From Deltaproteobacteria bacterium (GTDB lineage: Bacteria > Desulfobacterota > Desulfobacteria > Desulfobacterales > Desulfosarcinaceae), in assembly GCA_020444075.1 (NCBI GenBank), contig JAHLLR010000044.1, positions 1 through 42,939 on the forward strand: DNA of 42,939 bases. The letters are read 5' to 3'. Shown piece by piece: positions 7,639-17,006 of this stretch (its first letter is position 1; the number at the start of each line of letters is the position of its first letter). The notes beneath the pieces were generated by a model. The model did not search any database and was not told the origin of the DNA. It saw only the letters and a program-made list of their open reading frames with translations. A program made the position numbers and the translations under genes.

Positions 7639-10113
7639 TTACTTGAGGGATGTCGATCCGGTCACCTCAATGGTAAATTCCTCGAGATCTTCGGGAAGGC
7701 CTGAAAATACGACCATGAAGGGAATGGACTGTCCCGGTTCAATCTTCACATTGCTGCGGTTGTCGCCTAACCGATTGAGGAGTCGCTCCTTGATTTTATC
7801 CCACTCCAGGTTGGCCAGTTCAAGATCGGACATGACATTGCCGCAGTAAACCTTCTCCGTATTTACCGGGACTTTTCCGGTAGAGAAAATCTTGCCCTCC
7901 AGGGTGATCATGCCACGGTTCTCGGCATAACCGTTTTTAACCTTCCCTGACACCACAAAGAGCTTCCCTACACTGGCGTTGTCGACAAACTTGCTGTTGA
8001 TGTCGTAGGTGGTCAATTTCAGGTTGCCCGGATCCTGAACCTTCGGCTTCAGATAGTCACTGAGGAACGGAATGTCGATCCCGTTCTGGTTCAGCAGAAA
8101 ATAGGTTCCGTACCCGCCGCCGCCGAGAATTGCAAGTATCAGCAGAAACACCAGGGATTTGCTCATACCCTTTTTTACGGGTTTGGGTCTGCGGGCCGGC
8201 GTTGCGGTCTCAGCAGGCTGGGGCTTCACTTCCCTGTTTTTTTCAGCCGATGGGGGCACGGGGAGGGCGACGGTTTCTTCCAGGCCTTCATCTTCCAAGG
8301 TCTGTTCGGCCTTGCCGCCCTCTTCCACTTCAAATTCAAGATCCATGTCTAATGATTCGCGGAGACGGTGAGCCGTATCACTAGCGGATTTTGGCGGGCC
8401 ACCCTCCTCAAAATCAGACAGGTCGAAATCCAGATCGTTATCGACGGCCACGGTTTCGGTCGGCGTCCCCAGCACCTCACCTTCACCTAAATCCAGTTCC
8501 AGTTCCTGATCTTCCAGAGTGTCATCGACCGCATCCGTGTCGACTTCGTCTATAACCTGCTCGAGCTCGGACAGATCCAGGTCGTCATCCATAACCACCT
8601 GGTCGTCATCACCGGATTCGGACATCCACTTTTCCGTCTCGAGGCTGGCTTCGATGTCCAGATCAAGATCCTGCTCCGGCATACTGCTGAATTTGGCATC
8701 TCCCGGTTCCGGTTCTTCAAGCATCTTCTCGATCTCAGACAGATCAATCTCCTGATCTCCATCATCGACATCGTCGATGTCAAGGGTCTCAACCTTGCCG
8801 TCACCATCCAGATCAAATTCCAAATCTTCCAGGGTTTCGGCGCCAGGCGCATCGGCGGTATCTGCAGCAGACATGGGCGTTTCATCCTCCATATCTAAGG
8901 CCAGTTCCGGTTCGTCGCCTTCATCGACAACCATGGTGACAGAATCGTCTTTATGCTCCTCGTCGTCCTTAAGCAGGCCCTCCAGGCTGGAAAGGTCCAA
9001 ATCATCTTCAAGCCCTGGCGATTCTTCAGCCGGCACCAATTCCCCGGCGCCCACGTCGTCCAGATCCAAAGTCAGATCAAGATCATCATCGACAGCAGCA
9101 ATGTCCGTCTGCGCCGCTGAGGAAGCGTCGGCCATGTCGGCATCTGTTTCCAGATCAAAATCCAAGGAGAGATCATCCAGCGACGGTTCGCCCGATTCCG
9201 GAGCGACGGCATCAATTTGAGGCGCCTGGCCACCCGGTTCCATATCCAGGGTAAGATTCAGGTCATCCAGATCGTCCAACGTTTCTGGCATCCTCTCGTC
9301 TGCTGAAGCCGTCGATTCGGAGGTCCCTTCGAACTCCAAAGAAAGATCGCTATCCAGATCCAGCGAGTCGTCATCCAGGTTGGCGATCACGGTGGCGGTA
9401 CCTTCCGAATCACCGTCGGTCTCAGGCAAAAGGTCCAGGTCCAAATCTTCCTTGTCCAGATCGGCGATGACCGTCTCCTCCACCTCCGGCAGTCCGTCAA
9501 GGGATAGGTTCAAATCATCATCCAGGTCGGCAATAACGGTGGCCGCGCCGTCTTCATCAGTATGATCAGGAGAAAGGTCCAGACCCAGTTCGTCATCGTC
9601 CAGACTGGCGATGACAGTTGCGCCACTATCGTCGGCAATATCGGATTCAAGTGCCAGATCCGTCTCAAATTCAGATTCAAAGGAAATATCCGCACCATCA
9701 TCCAGGGCACCACTTACCGCATCTTCAATTTCATTGGCCGACACCCCGTCTTCGGTTTCATCATCCAGTGCGAAATCAAGGTCGGTGCCTTCGGCAAAGA
9801 GCGCAGCGGTGTCCTCGTCAAGAACATCCGTCTCGGGCGTATGCGATTCGACGCTTTCCGCGGCAGCCGGCTTGTCGCGTCCGGCCGACGCCATTGCGGA
9901 AGCAGCCGCCAGACCGGGTTCTGGACCTGCTTGGGTTCCCGGGGCAGTATCGGGTTTAGCAGGTTTGCCTGGCGGTTCGGGGGGTGGCGCCTGCTGCGGA
10001 AAGGCGGTGAACACTTTGGAGCAGACCGAACACCTGACCTTTGAACCAGTGGCTTTAAGCATCCTGCCATCAAGATTAAAACTGGTGTTGCACGCTTCAC
10101 AGGTGATAATCAT
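7639..10113 (-). CDS. Zinc-finger/DUF3426 membrane protein with long acidic repeat linker
   Basis: 824 residues in three parts. Residues 1-40 form an MJ0042-type zinc finger (C5, C8, C28, C31). Residues about 45-640 are very acidic low-complexity sequence. One transmembrane helix (about 653-675) precedes a C-terminal DUF3426 domain of about 145 residues. The linker repeats two short motifs: TVIA(D/N)LDDD-like, at least four times, and (D/E)IDLSE(I/L)E-like, several times. Typical DUF3426 proteins are 200-400 residues, so the linker is much expanded. The likely topology is cytoplasmic finger and linker with a periplasmic DUF3426 domain. The ATG at 10113 has AGGGG before it; the GTG at 10125 is less likely. 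Function is unknown. The gene follows hpt by 15 bp. Confidence 0.85.
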   Translation of the reverse strand: MIITCEACNTSFNLDGRMLKATGSKVRCSVCSKVFTAFPQQAPPPEPPGKPAKPDTAPGTQAGPEPGLAAASAMASAGRDKPAAAESVESHTPETDVLDEDTAALFAEGTDLDFALDDETEDGVSANEIEDAVSGALDDGADISFESEFETDLALESDIADDSGATVIASLDDDELGLDLSPDHTDEDGAATVIADLDDDLNLSLDGLPEVEETVIADLDKEDLDLDLLPETDGDSEGTATVIANLDDDSLDLDSDLSLEFEGTSESTASADERMPETLDDLDDLNLTLDMEPGGQAPQIDAVAPESGEPSLDDLSLDFDLETDADMADASSAAQTDIAAVDDDLDLTLDLDDVGAGELVPAEESPGLEDDLDLSSLEGLLKDDEEHKDDSVTMVVDEGDEPELALDMEDETPMSAADTADAPGAETLEDLEFDLDGDGKVETLDIDDVDDGDQEIDLSEIEKMLEEPEPGDAKFSSMPEQDLDLDIEASLETEKWMSESGDDDQVVMDDDLDLSELEQVIDEVDTDAVDDTLEDQELELDLGEGEVLGTPTETVAVDNDLDFDLSDFEEGGPPKSASDTAHRLRESLDMDLEFEVEEGGKAEQTLEDEGLEETVALPVPPSAEKNREVKPQPAETATPARRPKPVKKGMSKSLVFLLILAILGGGGYGTYFLLNQNGIDIPFLSDYLKPKVQDPGNLKLTTYDINSKFVDNASVGKLFVVSGKVKNGYAENRGMITLEGKIFSTGKVPVNTEKVYCGNVMSDLELANLEWDKIKERLLNRLGDNRSNVKIEPGQSIPFMVVFSGLPEDLEEFTIEVTGSTSLK

Positions 10114-10128
10114 AGCACCCCTCACTGA

Positions 10129-10650
10129 CTAAAGTTTCATATGGTATATTTCTGGCAGATTTCTGTAATCCTCTGCGTAGTCCAAGCCATAACCCACGAG
10201 GAAGCCTTTTTCCACGGTTGTGCACGCGTAGTCGACCTTGATAGCCGCCTTTCGCCGCTCGCTTTTGTCGATCATGGCGCAAACCTTGATGCTGCTGGGA
10301 CCAAAGCCCTTAAGGTGGTTGGTAAGATAAGCCAGCGTCAGGCCGGTATCGACGATATCCTCCACCACTAGCACATCTTTGCCGCGGATATCAACGTCAA
10401 TGTCTTTCTTCAGCACGATGTTCTCCGATGATTCTGTATCGGCACCGTAGCTGGAAGCTTGAAGAAAATCGATTTTAATCTTTTCCAGTTTCAACTCGCG
10501 GGCCAGATCGGCGAGAAAAAGGAACGCCCCCTTGAGCACGCCAATCAGTACCAATTCCCTGCCCTGATAGTCTGTTGAAATGGTTTCAGCGATTCTGAGT
10601 ATCTGGCGTTGGATCTCATGCTTTTTGATAACGGGAATAAATTCAGGCAT
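10129..10650 (-). CDS. hpt: Hypoxanthine phosphoribosyltransferase
   Basis: A 173-residue cytoplasmic purine-salvage enzyme that joins hypoxanthine or guanine to PRPP, giving IMP or GMP. The PRPP-binding loop VLVVEDIVDTGLT (93-105) carries the family's acidic pair and catalytic Asp, and the flexible-loop SSYG lies at 66-69. Length and the C-terminal Y-R-N-L-P motif are normal. It probably forms an operon with the zinc-finger/DUF3426 gene downstream. Substrate preference between hypoxanthine and guanine cannot be read from the sequence. Confidence 0.92.
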   Translation of the reverse strand: MPEFIPVIKKHEIQRQILRIAETISTDYQGRELVLIGVLKGAFLFLADLARELKLEKIKIDFLQASSYGADTESSENIVLKKDIDVDIRGKDVLVVEDIVDTGLTLAYLTNHLKGFGPSSIKVCAMIDKSERRKAAIKVDYACTTVEKGFLVGYGLDYAEDYRNLPEIYHMKL

Positions 10651-10871
10651 ATTTGGTCTTTACTGCTCGTCAGGCAACAGGCAGACATTAAGAAATTTGA
10701 AAACAGCAGAAACATGGGCCATGGGAGCTGTTGAATTGATGCGGATGTTGCCAATGAAGTTTGAGAAAATCAAGATAACCGATTATAGGCAACCATGAAA
10801 CATCGATTCCATGCCGCCAGTTCTGCGAAAAAGTAACCTACTGGGGGATAGTTGTCAATGAATTTAATTTG

Positions 10872-11762
10872 TTACATACCGGTGGCGGCAAGCTTTTTCA
10901 CGAGTTTTTTCTGTTCGGGAGTCAGTTCTTTGGCGATGTCCACCGAAACGGTGACATACAGGTCGCCCTTTGAACTGCCCTTCATCTTGGGAAGCCCGTG
11001 CCCGGCCAGGCGCATCCGGGTTTTATGACGGGTTCCCGGAGGAATTTTTAGGCTCAACTCTCCCCCCTCGAGGGTGGGTATCCCCACCTGGGTACCCAGA
11101 AGAGAGTCACTGAGCCGAATGGTGATGGTGGTATGGAGGTCATAATCTTCGGCAGTGAATAGCGGGTCTGCGGTAACACGGGATTTGATAAACAGGTCAC
11201 CTGGAGGGCCGCCGTATCCGCTTTGTTCGCCCTTTCCCGCCAGCCGAAGTTTCTTGCCGGTAATCATTCCCGGAGGTATCTTGACAGTGATATTTTCGCT
11301 GCGGCCCTGATGCTGAAAGGTAACCGCCTTGCTGGTTCCACTGGCCACCTCCTGCAGCGTCAGGGGCAGTTCGTAAACCAGATCCGCCCCCTTGATCGGT
11401 GCCTGGCGCCGCTGGTGTCCTCCGAAGGGGCCGCCGCCGCCAAAAGAGAACCGCCTCCCCTGCCCCCCAAAACCGAATTCCTTGAGAATATCTCCCAGGT
11501 CCACATTTCTGAATATATCCTCCTGAGAATAGCGCTGGTGGAAACCGGTGGAGCCAAAGGTATCATACTGCTGACGTTTTTCCTTGTCGCTGAGCACTGC
11601 GTAAGCCTCGCTGACCTCCTTGAACATCTCTTCGGCGCCCTTGTCGCCTTTGGAATGGTCCGGATGGTATTTCATGGCCAGCTTCCGGTAGGCCTTTTTA
11701 ATCTCGGCATCCGTAGCGGTTTTGGAAACGCCCAATACCTGGTAGTAATCCTTTTCGGACAT
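10872..11762 (-). CDS. cbpA: CbpA-like DnaJ co-chaperone without zinc finger
   Basis: A 296-residue class B J-protein. The J domain (about 5-70) has the HPD motif at 33-35, needed to stimulate DnaK ATPase. A Gly/Phe-rich stretch with FGFGG and FGGGGPFGG follows, then the two beta-domain substrate-binding regions. The four CxxCxGxG repeats of DnaJ are absent, which makes it CbpA/DnaJ2-like rather than DnaJ. The start is ATG 11762 (MSEKDYY); an upstream in-frame start would add 13 residues without family support. It stands alone, with about 220 bp before hpt. Confidence 0.9.
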   Translation of the reverse strand: MSEKDYYQVLGVSKTATDAEIKKAYRKLAMKYHPDHSKGDKGAEEMFKEVSEAYAVLSDKEKRQQYDTFGSTGFHQRYSQEDIFRNVDLGDILKEFGFGGQGRRFSFGGGGPFGGHQRRQAPIKGADLVYELPLTLQEVASGTSKAVTFQHQGRSENITVKIPPGMITGKKLRLAGKGEQSGYGGPPGDLFIKSRVTADPLFTAEDYDLHTTITIRLSDSLLGTQVGIPTLEGGELSLKIPPGTRHKTRMRLAGHGLPKMKGSSKGDLYVTVSVDIAKELTPEQKKLVKKLAATGM

Positions 11763-11882
11763 AATTGATCTTGCTCCCTGCGATGGTTTGCATGAGCACA
11801 TTTCCCGATTTTGGATTTGCGCTCACTTTATCAGGTTGAAAAAATAAGGTGTAAGTCTTTTAATGTCAATCCTTTGGGTCCA

Positions 11883-12692
11883 TCATTGCCCGGATGTTTT
11901 AAGCCGATCCAGCCGCAGCCGGTGCCGGTCGTCGAATAACCGGCGCGAACCGGTCCATACCGCGATCAGCGCCCCGAAGCCGGTACCGGCGGAGATAATG
12001 AACATGATCAGGATCTGATACTTGACCGCTTCAAACGGCGGGTTTCCCGCCAGAATCTGGCCGGTCATCATGCCGGGTAGACTCACCAGTCCGGCAGCAG
12101 CCATTGAATTGATGGTGGGGATCATGGCGCTGCGGGCACTGGTCCGGCGGATCTCACCGATCGCCTCGGACCAGGTACTGCCCAGCATCAACCGCCCTTC
12201 GATGGTGCTGCGCCGCTCCCAGGCCGACTCCGTCAATCGGTCAAGACCCAGGGCGATACCAGTCATGGTGTTTCCCAGCATCATTCCCAGCAGCGGGATG
12301 GCATACTGCGGCGTATACCAAGGGTCGACGTTAATAATGGCCACCAGTGCAAAGGTGGTGATGGCAAAAGAGGAAACGAACATGGATACCGCCCCCATGC
12401 CGAATCCCCACCAACCGACAAAACGACGCTTCTGGCGGACCATCACCTCACGGGCGGCGGCCAGCAGCATCACCGCGGCCATGGAAGCCATCAAAAGCGG
12501 ATGAATCGATGCAAAAACCACCTTCAGGACCAATCCCACCAGACACAGTTGCACGGTGGTTCGAAAGGCGGCCACAATGGTCTGGCCGGCCAGACCCAGT
12601 CCCATGCGACGGCTGACCAGTGCCAGGGCAATCACCAGCAGAGCGGTAAGGGAAAGATCGGCTGGGGTCAGAAAGATGGTTTCCGGTGTCAC
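11883..12692 (-). CDS. fetB: FetB-family iron-export ABC permease
   Basis: A 269-residue integral membrane protein of the UPF0014/YbbM family, the permease partner of FetA. E. coli FetAB exports iron and lessens oxidative stress. Several hydrophobic helices are visible, along with the conserved PLLGMMLGNTMTGIALGLDRL and LPGMMTGQILAGNPP regions. The start is GTG at 12692, overlapping the fetA stop (GTGA), with GGAGGG 5-6 bp before it, so translation is coupled to fetA. In-frame sequence extends 31 codons upstream but only inside fetA. Iron specificity is by homology. Confidence 0.88.
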   Translation of the reverse strand: MTPETIFLTPADLSLTALLVIALALVSRRMGLGLAGQTIVAAFRTTVQLCLVGLVLKVVFASIHPLLMASMAAVMLLAAAREVMVRQKRRFVGWWGFGMGAVSMFVSSFAITTFALVAIINVDPWYTPQYAIPLLGMMLGNTMTGIALGLDRLTESAWERRSTIEGRLMLGSTWSEAIGEIRRTSARSAMIPTINSMAAAGLVSLPGMMTGQILAGNPPFEAVKYQILIMFIISAGTGFGALIAVWTGSRRLFDDRHRLRLDRLKTSGQ

Positions 12693-13309
12693 GGCAACCC
12701 TCCAGCCACACTGAGGCGGCCTCCCGTCATCGCATAAAACCGGTTGGCCACCCGATACAACTGCGCTCGCTGATGGCCGACCCACACAACAGCGGCGCCC
12801 GTCTCCTCGCGATAAGATCGCATCAGTTCCTCGACTTTCGCTGAATTTTCTTCATCCAGGTTGGCCGTGGGTTCGTCGAGCAGCAGCAGCCTGGGTTGAT
12901 TTTCCAAAAGCCTCAGCAGTGCCAGACGCTGGCGCTCCCCGCTGGAAAGCCGTGAAACCGGCCAGGTCAGAATGCATTTATCAAACCCGAGTGCGCCAAG
13001 TCTGGGTTCGTCGGGCTGCGAAAAATGTTCGCCCACCGTATCGGACCACCACGCACTTTCAGCCGGCAGAAGGGCCACCTGCCGCCGCCAAACCGGTGCG
13101 GAAATCAACGCCTGCTCCGTGCCATCAAGCAATATCGTTCCGCCGTGGGGCTCCATGTCGGCGATGGCCCGCAAAAATAGACTTTTACCCGAACCCGATG
13201 GACCGGAAAGCCCCACACATTCGCCGCTTTCGATATCAAGGCTGATCGGACCGACATCGTGAATCAAAAGATTCTCCACCTGCAATCGGGGGGCTAACGG
13301 CTTTTCCAT
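12689..13309 (-). CDS. fetA: FetA-family ABC ATPase, partner of FetB
   Basis: A 206-residue ABC ATP-binding subunit. Walker A is GPSGSGKS (36-43), the signature is [10 protein letters not shown], Walker B is [12 protein letters not shown] and the H-loop is VGHQ. Short single-domain length matches FetA/YbbL. Its start lies inside the end of mnmG (16-bp overlap) and its stop overlaps the fetB start, making a compact mnmG-fetA-fetB unit. The signature has Ser in place of the first Gly of LSGG, a modest change also found in working ATPases. Confidence 0.88.
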   Translation of the reverse strand: MEKPLAPRLQVENLLIHDVGPISLDIESGECVGLSGPSGSGKSLFLRAIADMEPHGGTILLDGTEQALISAPVWRRQVALLPAESAWWSDTVGEHFSQPDEPRLGALGFDKCILTWPVSRLSSGERQRLALLRLLENQPRLLLLDEPTANLDEENSAKVEELMRSYREETGAAVVWVGHQRAQLYRVANRFYAMTGGRLSVAGGLP

Positions 13310-15168
13310 AGGCGCAGATGTACCATGAGGACGGAAATGGCTGCGGGGGTCATGCCCTCGATACGGGAGGCCTGTCCCAGAGATGCCGGGCGGACCGCGG
13401 CCAGTTTTTCCTTGAGTTCGCTGGAAAGACCGTGAACAGAATTATAATCCAGCTCTTCGGGAAGTTTAATCTGCTCCAGATGCCTGAACTTGTCGATCTC
13501 CTGAAGCTGACGCTGGATGTACCCCTCGTATTTGATCTCGATCTCCACCTGCCGGGTCACTCGCGCTGCCGGAGGTGTTTCGGCCGGAGACAGGGTGGCC
13601 ACGATGTCGTAATCCAGTTCGGCTCGCTTCAACAACTGAACCAGATGGATGCCGTTGTCGATGGGGGGGGTGCCCCGCTGCTCCAGATAGGCATTGACCG
13701 CCGGCAGGGGTTTGATCACCGTCTGTTTGATGCGTTGGATTTCCGCCTGAATCTGGGCTTTTCGCTCACGATTGGCTTTGACCGTATCGGCGCTCAGCAA
13801 TCCGAGTTCGTATCCGACCTCCGTTAGCCTCAGATCGGCGTTGTCCTCCCTGAGCATGAGCCGGTATTCGGCCCTCGACGTAAACATGCGGTAAGGCTCG
13901 CCTGTGCCCCGGGTTACCAGGTCATCCACCATCACAGCGATGTAGGCCTGGCTGCGATCCAGGATAAACGGCGGACGTTTCTGCACCCTGCAGGCGGCGT
14001 TGATGCCGGCCCACATGCCCTGGGCCGCCGCCTCTTCGTACCCCGAGGTGCCGTTGATCTGGCCGGCCAGATAAAGGCCTTGGACCCGTTTGGTCTCCAG
14101 GGTGGGACGCAACTGAATCGGGTTGATGAAATCATACTCGATGGCGTAGGCCGGACGAATGATTTCCGCCTCCTCCAGGCCGGGGACGCGTCTGACCACC
14201 TGGACCTGGACATCTATGGGCAGGCTGTTACCCAGGCCCGAGGCGTAAATTTCCCGGGTATCCAGTCCCTCGGGCTCGAGGATGATCTGGTGGCGGTCCC
14301 GCTCCGGAAATCGGACGATCTTGTCTTCAAAGGACGGGCAATAGCGTGCCGGCACGCCTTTGATGATGCCGCTGTGCAGGGCGGACAGGTGAAGGTTATC
14401 CCGCACCAGCTGGTGGACCTGCGGGCTGGTGTGCCCGATATAGCTTGGAATCTGCGTCAGCCGCGCCGGCTGGCCTGAAAATGAAAAAGGGCGGGCGGGA
14501 TCCTCAAGCGGCTGCTCATCGAACTGGGAAAAATCGATGCTGTCCCTGTCCAGCCGTGGCGGGGTGCCGGTTTTCATACGACCCAGGGAAAAACCCAGTT
14601 TCTTGAGATGATCGGGCAGGCTGTAGGCGGCAAATTCCCCGGCCCGGCCAGCCTGCATGGTTTTGAAGCCGATGTGCACCAGCCCGGAAAGAAAAGTGCC
14701 GGTGGCCAGCACCACACACGGCGCCTGAAAACCAAATCCGGTATGGTCCTCTACGCCGCAGACCCGGTCCCCTTCGACGATCAGACGCTCCACCAGGGCC
14801 TGCTTCAGGTCCAGGTTGGGCTGCCCTTCAATCACCGCCTTCATGGCCGTATGATAACGCCCCTTGTCGTTCTGAGTCCGGGTGGACTGCACGGCCGGGC
14901 CCTTTTTGGTGTTCAGGGTCTTGTACTGGATCGCCGTTTGATCGGCAATTTTGGCCATCTCTCCGCCCAGGGCATCGATCTCCTTGACCAACTGCCCCTT
15001 GGCCATGCCGCCGATCGAAGGGCTGCATGGCATCGCGGCGATCTTGTCCAGGTCGATAGCCAGCAGCAGAACGCGGCAGCCCATGCGGGCCGCGGCCAGG
15101 GCACCCTCGCAGCCGGCGTGGCCACCGCCCACAACGATTACATCATATTGTTTCTGGTAGGTTGGCAT
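13294..15168 (-). CDS. mnmG: tRNA uridine-34 carboxymethylaminomethyl modification enzyme
   Basis: 624 residues, the usual MnmG/GidA length. With MnmE it adds the cmnm5 group to wobble uridine of certain tRNAs, using FAD and methylene-tetrahydrofolate. The FAD-binding [10 protein letters not shown] motif is at 14-23, and the [12 protein letters not shown] and GTFLSG family motifs follow. There is no ribosome site before the ATG, and the leader would be only about 20 nt, A-rich. Downstream fetA overlaps the end by 16 bp; rsmG, a common neighbour, is absent. A divergent promoter region is shared with yhcC. Confidence 0.95.
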   Translation of the reverse strand: MPTYQKQYDVIVVGGGHAGCEGALAAARMGCRVLLLAIDLDKIAAMPCSPSIGGMAKGQLVKEIDALGGEMAKIADQTAIQYKTLNTKKGPAVQSTRTQNDKGRYHTAMKAVIEGQPNLDLKQALVERLIVEGDRVCGVEDHTGFGFQAPCVVLATGTFLSGLVHIGFKTMQAGRAGEFAAYSLPDHLKKLGFSLGRMKTGTPPRLDRDSIDFSQFDEQPLEDPARPFSFSGQPARLTQIPSYIGHTSPQVHQLVRDNLHLSALHSGIIKGVPARYCPSFEDKIVRFPERDRHQIILEPEGLDTREIYASGLGNSLPIDVQVQVVRRVPGLEEAEIIRPAYAIEYDFINPIQLRPTLETKRVQGLYLAGQINGTSGYEEAAAQGMWAGINAACRVQKRPPFILDRSQAYIAVMVDDLVTRGTGEPYRMFTSRAEYRLMLREDNADLRLTEVGYELGLLSADTVKANRERKAQIQAEIQRIKQTVIKPLPAVNAYLEQRGTPPIDNGIHLVQLLKRAELDYDIVATLSPAETPPAARVTRQVEIEIKYEGYIQRQLQEIDKFRHLEQIKLPEELDYNSVHGLSSELKEKLAAVRPASLGQASRIEGMTPAAISVLMVHLRLWKSR

Positions 15169-15174
15169 ATATTT

Positions 15175-15203
15175 TTGTTTTTTTTTTCGGCCGACTATAT
15201 AAT
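15175..15203 (+). promoter_or_regulatory. Sigma-70 promoter for yhcC
   Basis: TTGTTT (15175-15180), 17 bp, then a perfect TATAAT (15198-15203) on the plus strand. Transcription would start near 15210, about 27 bp before the yhcC ATG. It overlaps the mnmG promoter on the other strand. Confidence 0.6.
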
Positions 15204-15223
15204 TGTAAGCGTAATGAGGTCAA
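15194..15223 (-). promoter_or_regulatory. Sigma-70 promoter for mnmG-fetAB
   Basis: On the minus strand TTGACC (15218-15223), 18 bp, then TATAGT (15194-15199). Both hexamers match consensus at five of six bases. The -10 boxes of this and the yhcC promoter overlap, so the two polymerases should exclude each other. Confidence 0.65.
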
Positions 15224-15236
15224 GGACAGGATCGCC

Positions 15237-16166
15237 ATGAATAAAAAACCATACCGGGATCTGAACACCTACTTTCGATCGCTTTTTGGTTGCCGGGTCC
15301 ATAAGGTCACCGTCGATGCCGGACTCAGCTGCCCCAACCGTGACGGCACGCTTTCCACCGGCGGATGCATCTATTGCAATGCCAAAGGATCCGGCACCGG
15401 TGCCCATCGGCAGGGCATATCGATCACGCGTCAGATCGAACGCAGCAAGGATCGCATCGCCCGCCGTTTCAAAACCAATAAACTCATGGCCTATTTCCAG
15501 TCCTTCACCAACACCTACGCTCCCGTTGAGCATCTCAAAGCCCTGTATGACGAAGCCCTGTCCATTGAAGACGTGGTGGGGTTGGCCGTCGGCACGCGAC
15601 CGGACTGTGTTGCTCCGTCCGTGTTGGATCTGCTTGAAACCTACGCGGAGAAAAACCTCATCTGGATCGAATACGGCCTTCAGAGCATTCACGATCGCAC
15701 CCTTGCCCTGATTAACCGCGGCCACGATTATGCCTGCTTCAAAAGGGCGGTAACCGCCACTATGAACCGCAATATCAATATCTGCGCCCATGTGATCCTC
15801 GGGCTGCCCGGCGAATCCCGGCAGGACATGCTGGAGACCGCCGACGCCGTCGCCGCCATGGGTATCGACGGGGTCAAACTCCACCTGCTCTATGTGGTGC
15901 GGGGAACCCCCATGGAAACCCTCTACCGGGACGGCCGGTACCAATGCCTGGGCAAGCGGGAGTACGCCGAGTTGATATGTGACTTCATCGAACGCCTGCC
16001 GGAAACAATGATCATTCAGCGCCTTACCGGAGACCCCCACCCCACGGAACTGGTTGCCCCGGCCTGGTCCCTTCAAAAACGGGAAACCATCGACCTGATC
16101 CACCACCTATTCCGGGAGAGAAATACCTGGCAGGGCAAATTTTTTGAACCTCACGCTTCGGATTGA
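15237..16166 (+). CDS. yhcC: YhcC-type radical SAM protein (TIGR01212 family)
   Basis: A 309-residue radical S-adenosylmethionine protein. The cluster motif is C-x11-C-x2-C (in SCPNRDGT...GGCIYCN) rather than the common CxxxCxxC, as is usual for YhcC. Conserved downstream stretches VGTRPDC, IEYGLQS and HVILGLPGE agree. The reaction is unknown; the family resembles the Elp3/methylthiotransferase side of the superfamily, so an RNA role is possible. The start is ATG 15237 with AGGA upstream, and the 25 in-frame codons before it include the promoter. The divergent neighbour mnmG modifies tRNA. Confidence 0.88.
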   Translation: MNKKPYRDLNTYFRSLFGCRVHKVTVDAGLSCPNRDGTLSTGGCIYCNAKGSGTGAHRQGISITRQIERSKDRIARRFKTNKLMAYFQSFTNTYAPVEHLKALYDEALSIEDVVGLAVGTRPDCVAPSVLDLLETYAEKNLIWIEYGLQSIHDRTLALINRGHDYACFKRAVTATMNRNINICAHVILGLPGESRQDMLETADAVAAMGIDGVKLHLLYVVRGTPMETLYRDGRYQCLGKREYAELICDFIERLPETMIIQRLTGDPHPTELVAPAWSLQKRETIDLIHHLFRERNTWQGKFFEPHASD

Positions 16167-16228
16167 CCTTCTTCCGTAAGCCATCGCGATCCTGTGCATG
16201 TTTGGTTCATCCCCCTTCAAATTATTTC

Positions 16229-16257
16229 TTGACAGATCCTTTTTTTCGATTTAAACG
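16229..16257 (+). promoter_or_regulatory. Promoter of the cecR-type efflux operon
   Basis: A perfect TTGACA (16229-16234), 17 bp, then TAAACG (16252-16257), a weak -10 box. The -10 box lies within the palindrome at 16250-16267, so a bound repressor would block polymerase. Confidence 0.6.
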
Positions 16258-16267
16258 CTTGTTTAAA
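16250..16267. promoter_or_regulatory. Palindromic operator, probably for the TetR-family regulator
   Basis: TTTAAAC-GCTT-GTTTAAA is a perfect inverted repeat with 7-bp arms and a 4-bp centre. It overlaps the -10 region, 38 bp before the regulator's ATG. Size, symmetry and placement suit a TetR-family autorepressor. Confidence 0.75.
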
Positions 16268-16304
16268 ACATTTGTTTTTTTCCGAAACAAGAAAGAAAAT
16301 TGCC

Positions 16305-17006
16305 ATGCCCCGCACTGTTGATGAAAGGTCGGTTAAAGAAAAGATCCTCGATGCCGCCGGTGACGTATTCGGCCGGATGGGCTACAAGGCGGCCACGATC
16401 AGGGAGATTTGCAGAGTTGCCGGCGTAAATGTGGCCTCGATCAACTACTACTTCGGCGGCAAAGAGGATCTTTACCGAACGGTGGTCATGGATCTGATCT
16501 CTCGGATCTTTGACCGCTATCCCATCGATGCCGGTATCGACAGTCTATCCTCCCCAGGAGGCCGTCTTCGGGCATTCATTCACGGCGCCCTGCGGCGTCT
16601 TCTGTCTCCCGACGGGCTTTCAGGCTATCCGGGGAAGGGACAGTTGGTGGCCCGGGAACTGGCCGATCCATCCCCATTCATGGACGATATGGTCAACGAA
16701 TTCATCCGGCCCACTGCCGCCGTTCTCAGCGCCATCATCTCGGAGTTGCTGGGAACAGGTGCGACCATTAAAGACATCATGCGCTGCCAGATCAGCGTGA
16801 TCGGACAGTGTTTTCATTATGCCATGGCCCGCCCCATCGTCACCCGGCTGGTCGCCGTGGATTTTTCGGACCCGACCATCATCGATGAGTTGACCGACCA
16901 TATTACCCGATTTTCCCTGGCCGGCATCGAATCGGTCCGCCATACCATTCACGCCGCGAACGATCAACCTTTGGATGCCACCCCTGTAAAGGGAGAACCG
17001 CAATGA
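16305..17006 (+). CDS. cecR: CecR-like TetR-family repressor
   Basis: A 233-residue regulator. The N-terminal helix-turn-helix (about 10-58) contains ATIREICRVAGVN followed by INYYFGGKEDLYR. The C-terminal ligand domain resembles the DUF1956 domain of CecR/YbiH, including the RLLSPDG and QLVARELADPSPF regions. In E. coli CecR controls ybhGFSR, and the same gene order follows here, so it probably represses this efflux operon and itself. The start is ATG 16305; a TTG 11 codons upstream would open within the promoter region. Its stop overlaps the adaptor's ATG (ATGA). The inducer is unknown. Confidence 0.85.
   Translation: MPRTVDERSVKEKILDAAGDVFGRMGYKAATIREICRVAGVNVASINYYFGGKEDLYRTVVMDLISRIFDRYPIDAGIDSLSSPGGRLRAFIHGALRRLLSPDGLSGYPGKGQLVARELADPSPFMDDMVNEFIRPTAAVLSAIISELLGTGATIKDIMRCQISVIGQCFHYAMARPIVTRLVAVDFSDPTIIDELTDHITRFSLAGIESVRHTIHAANDQPLDATPVKGEPQ

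Noticed and set aside
9380-10132. Ser-rich plus-strand ORFs opposite the acidic repeat protein
   Set aside because: They are the complement of Asp/Glu-rich repeats and carry no independent coding signal.
15195-16106. 303-codon minus-strand ORF opposite yhcC
   Set aside because: No family match, covers a clear radical SAM gene, and its composition is that of an antisense shadow.
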